DNA from: Callipepla californica brunnescens
Taxonomy: Eukaryota; Chordata; Aves; Galliformes; Odontophoridae
DNA length: 64,000 nucleotides
NCBI GenBank assembly: GCA_023055505.1
Contig: JALIRH010000048.1
Coordinates: 3,558,166 to 3,622,165 of the forward strand
Direction of reading: 5' to 3'
The notes under the pieces are model-generated. The model did not search any database and had not been told where the DNA came from. It worked only from the letters and a program-made list of their open reading frames with translations. A program made the position numbers and the translations under genes. Below are positions 50,101-59,100 of the stretch, piece after piece (position 1 is the stretch's first letter; every line of letters begins with the position of its first letter).

Positions 50101-53100
50101 GAAGAACAGAAATTACTCCTGCATCATCAAACTTCTCATTCTAGTGTTGGTAACAACTAATAAGCCTTTAATTATTGGTAATTATGTCAACAGCAGTATT
50201 TAAACTAGCTCTGTTTTTTATGGTTTCAGAGGGAAATCCATGTTGGCAGACCAACAATACTCCTTGGCTAGGTTTTTTGTTTTCCATAGTAAGTACGAAT
50301 TTGAACAAGGCTGATGATGAGAAAGACACAATGTATTGAACTTCATGGAAGTTCTAGAAATTGATTTTTCAAGTAATCACCACTGGGCCTTTAGAGACTA
50401 TGCAAGTTTTTGAAATGTGTTCAGTTTAGGCGCAACAAGTGCCTCCAGTTCACCAGCTACCTTAAGTTTTCCTCATTCTCCTTGGTTAAAGAACAAAAAA
50501 CATTTTTCTACCCGTGCTTGAGACACAGAGATGAACAACCAATGACCCATATAGAGCACAGTGTTTCTCAGTCCATGCCAAGATGGAAAACACCACTGTA
50601 TACATTATCTCAGCTGTCATTTACTTAACAACAGACAAGTTTCCTTTGTTGAGTTTCTACTTACCTGTGTGGGTGACTTAGGCCGGGCAGGTGCCGGAGA
50701 TGCTGGTGCCAGCATGTGATTGGGACTAGCAGTAGGGCTAGGAAGGGGAGAGACCTCCTCTGGTGGTGATGGTGTTTTTGCAATGCGGAGTGGACCTGAA
50801 TCACTGGACAAGAATCAAAGTAATGGTCAGGACATGCATATCATGCTACTTTATTATTAGCCTTGACAATTTGAATAGTTGAATGCCTGTGACCACAAAA
50901 GTCGATATACAGTGGAGATGAACCGAATCACTATACATTCACTAAAATTTAAACTGCAAGTATATACAACCAAAATCTATAAGCGATCTATAGTTTCGAA
51001 TGATGTTTTAATTTTTCAGTGACTTTTATTTTGGAACATTTGCTGCATCTGCTTACCTGAACACTATACCTTGACAGAAACTCAATTCCTGCATTTTTTT
51101 TTCTAAATTTAAAATGATGTTTTATGTAGAAGTTTGCAACTATCATCAAATGGGAGCTGGAATTGCTGCCTTCATTTCACACAGTTCTCAAAATAAAAGG
51201 CTTTTTAAAGACAAAAATCCCAGAAGATGATACTCCAATGAATAATGCAGATAGCTCAGCAACTTCAGGAAGGTTTCAATAAACTAAAACACATCCAAGA
51301 TCATTATACAGCTGTAACTCTTTAGATGGACAACTCAGCACAGCTATAAACAAGCAGTAGTAAAGAGACTTCAGCAGAGCTCTGCTGCTACTAAGAAAAG
51401 ATCTGATGAAGTCCTGTCCTCTAAACAGATTTGTTCTTCTCATGAAAGGACCTGGTGCAAACACTGAGACATACTCAGCTACTTAGTGCTGAAAGCTTAC
51501 AACTCAGGGAGGCTATAATCTACAGCATTCAACAGCCACAATACTTGGTAAGAGCAAGTCCTACACATATTCAGCAAGAACAGAAGCGCTACATGATGGA
51601 GGGAACCACACCATAAACATGTTCCTAACACAAGTGCAAGGAAAAATAATTCCTTGGAAAGGGCAAAGTCCACACTCACCACCTCTTTCTGTGGAAATAT
51701 TAAAGAAGAAAAAATAAGCAGTTATTAAGAAACTTCTTTCCTGGGTGTGATATTTGTCTTCAAGATAGAATATTCAATAGCATACACATTTTTAATATCT
51801 TTCTTTTTATACGGTACTTTAAAGGAAAGATAATGTCTAATATCTATTTCTCACGTATTTAAAACGGAAAACTGTTTCATCTCAAAGTGGCTCACTCCTC
51901 AGTAATGTTGTAGAGCAGTACAAAAATATTAAAACTCAAAATCTGTTGAGAACTTCAGGAAGGCTTTGTGAACAGTACATGAAAAAATATTATACTGTGT
52001 ATGAGTTATTAATCTTACAGAAGTCTGAAGGAAAAAAACAAATGAACAAACAAACCACCACTCAAATCTCATGACCTATAACTAGAACTTTTTCACATGG
52101 GATCTAATAGAGCTCACATATAAGAGTAATATAGTAATTAAAAATATTTTTACAGAGCATTTTTAAGTAAGAAGATCACAAAGCATTAATCTATGCCTAG
52201 ACATTTGCAGCTAGAATCATTATTTTTCTCTCTCACTGATGGGAAGAAAAATTCAGTGGTAACAAGAATGTGTGCATGCTGGGCAGAGTCTCAGAGACAC
52301 ATGCAGCCAGAATACTTTTTATATTACAAAAACTACTTCAAGTTTTCCAATATTATATAATTTTTATTCCATAACAATATTTTATGAATGCTCTATGGGA
52401 GATGTAGCAATCCCACAGGGACAGGAAATGGCGATACATGAGTTGTCAGCTCAGGGTGCAGGAGTGTATGAGCACAGATTAACACTGAACTAATCCAATA
52501 CAAAAATTTTGGATGCATTTGTAATATCAGAGTTCTAAATTTTGCTCAAATATTTTTGTACTTTTAAAATGAGATCAAAAGAAATGTAGAAATGTCAGCC
52601 ATATGTTTGAGGCAGATGTTGTGCTCTTGGACAGTCTTAATTGTTACTAATGTGAGCCTGGCTTGAGGGCAAATTAACAGTAGCCATAACATTGTTCTGA
52701 CTGCTTCTGGATGAGCTAGGACTGCCTTGAAATTCGGGATTTATGCATTCGCTCTAATTATCACTGTGTTTTGACAAGTGCCACTTCTATAATATCAGTC
52801 TTTTCTGGCTATCATTATTACAGTACTGAGATCAAGTTTGGGCAGAAAGGCTTTGTTCTTTGCTAGTAATGAATGTCAGAAATAGTGCACTGGGTTCCAA
52901 TGACCTTAAGAAGGCATTATCTGATTTCCAGATTTCTTGGTTTTGCTTTTATTTGAAGGCAAAATTGCTCTTGGAAGTCATTAGAAGTATGGCATTTTGT
53001 GACATTCTTTTTATTTTGTCTTTTCAGATTTTATGATATACTCAGATCATATTTCCTGACTTTTCCCCATAAGCAGAGGAGATAAAACATGACATAGAAA

Positions 53101-56100
53101 GGTCAACATTCTCACCTAATCACATGCCTTTAGGTGCTGAAAACACACCTAATATTTCATGACTCTTATAGTTATTCTGAGAGTTAACAACGTCATAGAA
53201 GACTAACACTTAAGAATAAATGGACTGCATACTAAGCTGGTGCAAATTGGTATTCTAGGCTATGGTGAAATAGGGTAAACTGCAACAGTTGAAAATGTTC
53301 GCCCTTTTCATTTTTTAAAATGGAAAAAATAAGTAGGTAATGAAGAAGGTTTTGCAGCTTTACTGCTATTGAAAACAGCTTCATCCAAGCTTCATCTATC
53401 CTCCTGTATGAAGAAACCCAGAAATTGGGTTGTAAAGCAACCACAATATATTATGTAGGTGCTTACTTCATGTGCTGAAATCCACATATCTTACTGCAAT
53501 GCAATTCACTAAAATAAGAAACAAAGTCACCTTGGTGCCCCTTGAATGGTGAAGGCCTTGTCTGCATGCTGATCTCCCAGCTTCGTCATCACTTCATACA
53601 GTTTATGACATAGCTGAGAAAATAAAACACTTGTCTGAATTTAGACGAAGCATTATGGACATGATTAAAAACATAGGTGACAAATCTCATCTGCTCACTT
53701 CTCTGATTTCTTTAAAATTGTAAATAGTTCCTTACAAAAAATAAGCAGTACTATACATAACAAAAGGCTAAGTGGAAACCTACTGTAATGCACGTAAATG
53801 TTCTCAAAGGCAACAGTGTTTCAAAAAATAAAAGTTGATTTTCAGAGAACGAGTCAATAAACGTGACTTAGTGCTGTCAGCTTTTTCATAGAGGGAGTTA
53901 CCTAAAGTTTGAAGAAACTTGTAGCAGAGACGATCCATGTTTTCCCCTCAAAAAGCTGATCTCAACTCACATGAGACTTTGATCAAGCAAGTTTTCCATG
54001 CCACTTTGCTTCCTGTAAGTTAATAGGCTACTACAGATAATACACTACCAATTAGTAAGGTACTTCATTCAAAAGACCCTTATTGAAATCGCTTAATTTG
54101 CCTGACAGCAACAGATGTAATGAATTGCTGACAGTGTATATACTGGTCCTGAAGGATGTAATTGACACATTTCTCATGTACTGATTAAAGCAACGAGACG
54201 CTTAGCAATTGGACATGGAAAAAAATGCTGTAGGCTAAAGTGTGCTAGGAAGAACGGAGAACAGATTAAAATAAAAACGTAACGTAGTGTTGCAATAATA
54301 GCTATAACATGCACCATTTTCTAAGATTGCATGGGTTATCTTTTTCTTCAGGAAACTACAAAAAAGGCAAGTACGAACCAATACGAAGATTATACTGCAA
54401 ATCTGGGTCTAGGGCAAATTTTCGTCTGTGCTGCTGCTAGTTTTTTAGTGCTGTGTTAGAAGACATTTCTTTGCTGTTATGTATAGCACACAATCCATTA
54501 TACATGAGATATTCATTTTACTTACTAAAGCTATTTCCTTGTGAAACTTGGCTTCAAGGCTGGATACATTTTTGAAGGTGTTCACATAAAAGCCAACTCG
54601 CCTATGGAGGATGGCACAGGGAAAGGAGAAAGAGAATAAAAGATGAGGGTAGCAGAGACACAGAAGAAAATAAATTATTTTATTTTCCCAACTACAAGCA
54701 ACATCCTTGACTACTATTCTCAGCAAAGCACAACGTTGGGTTGAACATCGCAACTTCAAACTTATTTGTGCCTTACTATTTCTGTCTGTGTTTCACACTG
54801 CATAGAGTGATCAAATAGTCCACAGTGGGGGGCTTCAGCTTCCTTAAGAGCATCTGGGTGTGTTTTGGGACACCTATAAGGTATACAGCTCAGTACTGCC
54901 CAGGGGTAAATGTCCCATGCTCAGTCCACCCTAATGAAATCAAGCCTGAAATACATGCATATGAAAGAATTTAATTTATAACACAGACATTTTTCCACAT
55001 GTATTCAAAACTCTGCCTTCCCAGGGTGAGTGACTATATGCCTCCCATACATTATAAAAGTAAGGAGTGTTGTCATAGGTTTTGAATTATTCTTTCTCCT
55101 ATTTAAAGCTTTCAAGTGTAATTTCTCCAAGCTTTTGCTAGCCAAAATTGTCTCTGGCACAAGAATAAGCTTGCAGTATGTCAACTTATTCTTCCTGAAT
55201 AATTTTAATACCTAAAAATAAGACCATGAAAGCATTTGCTACCTAAAGCACAGTTTCTAAACTATGCATATTACTCAAATTAAATTTTATTTTTCTCTGA
55301 GACAAACGAGCGGGCAACATATATTGAAATAAAAGGTTTCACAAGCCTGTAAAACAAATATCTCAAAGTGTCAAGGATCTTTTCAACCTGAACTAGACAG
55401 AAGCAGAGCAGGAGAACTCTCTAGTGATCTCACATTTAACAGGAATTAATTTAGAAAGCAGAGAAGACAAAGGATACTTCAGTAATTCACAACATATTTT
55501 CACTACAGACTGACATTTGATAAAGAACACAGTGCACTAATGAGAGGCTCATTTCTGTATTGCTTTTCTTCTCCTGCTCATTTTGTATGCATTTTCTGTA
55601 TTAATACAGCCCACAGTTATACATCCCAAATAAATGAACAATTCCATCAAATGATTTTATATCAAGAACGTATTCAGGGCAAAACTACAAAATGTGTATT
55701 CTGAAGTAATTATAATTATTGTTTTTCTTTTCTCATACTGCATTGGTAGTGTTTCATAGAAGACTGAAAACAACAGTTGCCATTAAATCTTTATACCTTT
55801 GTAAATGTCTTTGCTTTGACACATTTTACAGAAAAATGACCTATAAATAGACCCACAGCAAATCTTCTCGAGCGGTGTGTGACTGCTCTACACTGTTGCT
55901 CTTGACAGTGGATATATTTGATCCTTTATCAATAAGTGTTTTTTTTTGTTTGTTTGTTTGTTTCTTGAAAGGATCAGGTACCTACCATCAAAGTTTCTGA
56001 GAAAGGTGATGGAAGCAGTGGGGTTTTAGTCATGATATTGTTTCACCTTATAATAAGATATGACTAAGAATCTTACGTACCAAGATATGCTGAAGGAAAT

Positions 56101-59100
56101 AAGCATAAATACATTCACAGTAAGTATTTTAATTTTGGATCTTTATAAGGCATTTTCCATGTTACTATTTCAAATGACAGGATTTCAAGGACTTTCTACC
56201 AGCTTGTTAGAATCCCCTCATTCCCTTTCCTTAGTCTCCCTTTAGGCCTTTAAGGCAATGTCTGCCTAGGCTTACCGTGACCACAGAGATGGCAATTCTT
56301 CTTGCAAATCAGTGTTAAACTCTTCAAACACTTTCTGTGCTTTTTGAAACTCTTCTTCTGCCTAAAACAAAAAAAGGGTGACTTCTCCTATCACTATAAT
56401 ACAGAGTAAAACCTGGAAAAGCTGTTTCTGTCACGTGGTGGGATATATATATATTTTTTTTTCGTGACTCAATTTGAATTTTTATTGACCAAGTATGTGA
56501 CTCAGTCCTAAAATAACAAAGGCAACACAGGACTTGCTGTCCCCTAAATCCCATCAAAAGATAATGATAGAGCTCAAATAGGACTCGCTCCTAAAATTGG
56601 CTGTGTGCCCTCCCCATCCACCAAAATACTCTAAATACCTTTATGCTTAAGGATAACCTCTCGCTAGTTCTAATTCTGAAAGAGGAAAAAGAAGAGAAAC
56701 TTTGTGACAGTTCTGCACAGAACTGGAGTTCTCAAAGTCATCAGCCACATCCTTTCTAGTGCACTACCTTGGTAATCCTGCCTTCATCTTTTCTTTTGGA
56801 GCTCTGCAGGGCTTCTAGGTGATGCCTTGCACTGTCGTAGTCCACTAGCTTTCTGCTTCGTTTTGCAATACGAGTCTGTACAGAGGTAAAAACGAAAGTC
56901 AGTACAACCCACTTCTTTTTTTAAGTTATTTCACCTAGAAATCATTTAACACGTTTGTATTCTCCTTCATCCGCCTGTTACCAGCTTACTATAATATCAT
57001 TAAAGAACGTTAGCACGCAAAAAAAAAAAAAAAAAAAAGAAGATAAACTAACAATCTTATTTTAAATAAGAAATACATATACAGATGGTTTGGAAGGCTG
57101 TTCTGTGGGTGTGGTGAGATATCAATGTTATGCAAGACTTATCTCATTCTCCAGAATAAGCGGACCTGTTAAACTCATGGTAACACTGTCCTTTTACCTT
57201 ACATATAGTGTGTAAATTCAATGAATCGTTAACATAGTTTTTTTAGAGTAGGAAAAAAGCTTAAAATATAGTCCTTAATACAGTTTCTCAGATACAGAAG
57301 TTACATATAATTCATCAGGACCTTCTGATATAAAATAGGAATTTTAATTTAACAGTTATAATTCTCTTGCAACCAAGCAAATGTCCTCTGTTATGAGCTG
57401 ACTTTACAAATTTCCATATGACAACAGTAATTACAGTGAATTCTATGCACTGAGAGAACATAAGCCCAGTTTGACTTAGCAGCAAGTCTGAAGCTGAGTA
57501 TCTGTAATCTAGGGTTTTTTTCTGATGTAAATGGCAAAGGATATGGCTGTACAATAAATGCTTGACTCTAAATCCTCACAAAGAATTTCCAGCTTTGTTC
57601 ACATAGTGACATCAAAATACACATACTTCTACCTCACACATTTAATGATACTTTATCCTCATTTAGAAAACATTAATCCCATTAACAGTCTCTCCTCACA
57701 TGTAGCACAAAGTCTTATTGCACTAATGAAGTCAGGAACCATAGCTTAGTTAAGAGAAAGATATTTAGACACCCATAGGTATATCCAGTCAATAACAAAA
57801 GGCTTGCTTTTCATGTTGTAATTTGTCTAGCATTTTAACAGCTGAAGAGTTTGGTTTGTCCCTTTTAAATTCAGTGAGAATTGTCTCATATCAAATAAAA
57901 CTGGAACAGGAAAAAATATTGTAAATTTTTGTTTGTACACAGGCTGTTTTACATCCAAGTACTACAGCATGAAAATTATTTTGGAAAATCAGTGCAGTCT
58001 GATGTCCAGAATCAGCATACATAATAAGACCGTGATCACTGCAGAAATGAATGACCCTCCCCATTTTTCTTTGGGTGTAATCTAATTTTATATCTATTTT
58101 ATGTCTCACTGGTGACTGGTGATATTTACAAATTGTCCTTTGTAGGTAAGCATTACTGTACTTTGATATCAGGAAATTGTCCTAGATATGTATCCAAAGT
58201 CAACAACGACCCATCCACAAGTTTTTGATGGAAGTCCTCCCAAAGTTCATCACATTTCTGTAAAGACAGATCAAAAGAGAAAAAAATGCACTTTATAGTT
58301 TAATTCCACTTGAGATATAGAGGAAATACACACATAAATGGTACAGACTAATACTTCTGACATTTCAAAAAGTGTTTTGTTTTTTTTTTGTGGCAATAAT
58401 CAGAATAGAGCTATAAAGTAAATTATAAAAGCACCTTTCTATTTCAAGCTTTAATTAAAAACAAAAACGAAGTTTCATTTCAAAAATCAATTGTTCTTTT
58501 TTTTTTTTTTTTCCATTTTTTTTTTCAGCTAGTAAATGCTATATGAAAATAAGGGTATCATGGATTCGAAGTCTTGGGATTTCAGATTCCTGAGGATTAC
58601 CAGTGCAGAATCTGAAGCGGCTCTAGCATTGACTCCGCTCAATGATGATAAACTTTCCTTACTGAGGAAGGAAGTAAAACTGAAAATCAAAAAGTAAATA
58701 AAAGAAAAAGAAAAAAGTGAGTTTCCCATCACCAAGTATTTATAAGTTTAGTTTGCAGGTTGAAATTTGGGTCTTCCTGTGTGGAGCAGGAAGATGAACT
58801 CAATGATCCTTGCAGATCCCTTCCATGTTGGGATACTCTATGATTTTTAAAATAAAACATGTGCAGATTCACCCTAAGAAAAGACCATTCTTCCACCCCA
58901 TACATATTGTGCCATTAAGATGTATTTGATGAAATGTCTGGTTTACAGACTGAACTCTACCTCCCGCTTCTGGAAAACTGGGATTACTGATCTGAAACTT
59001 ACCAACATCAATAAGCAAAATAAACAAATTAATCCCAGAAGCTACAGCAGTTTTCCCCAGTCCTCTCTGCAACTTCTGGGTAGCTTCCCTTTGCAGCTTT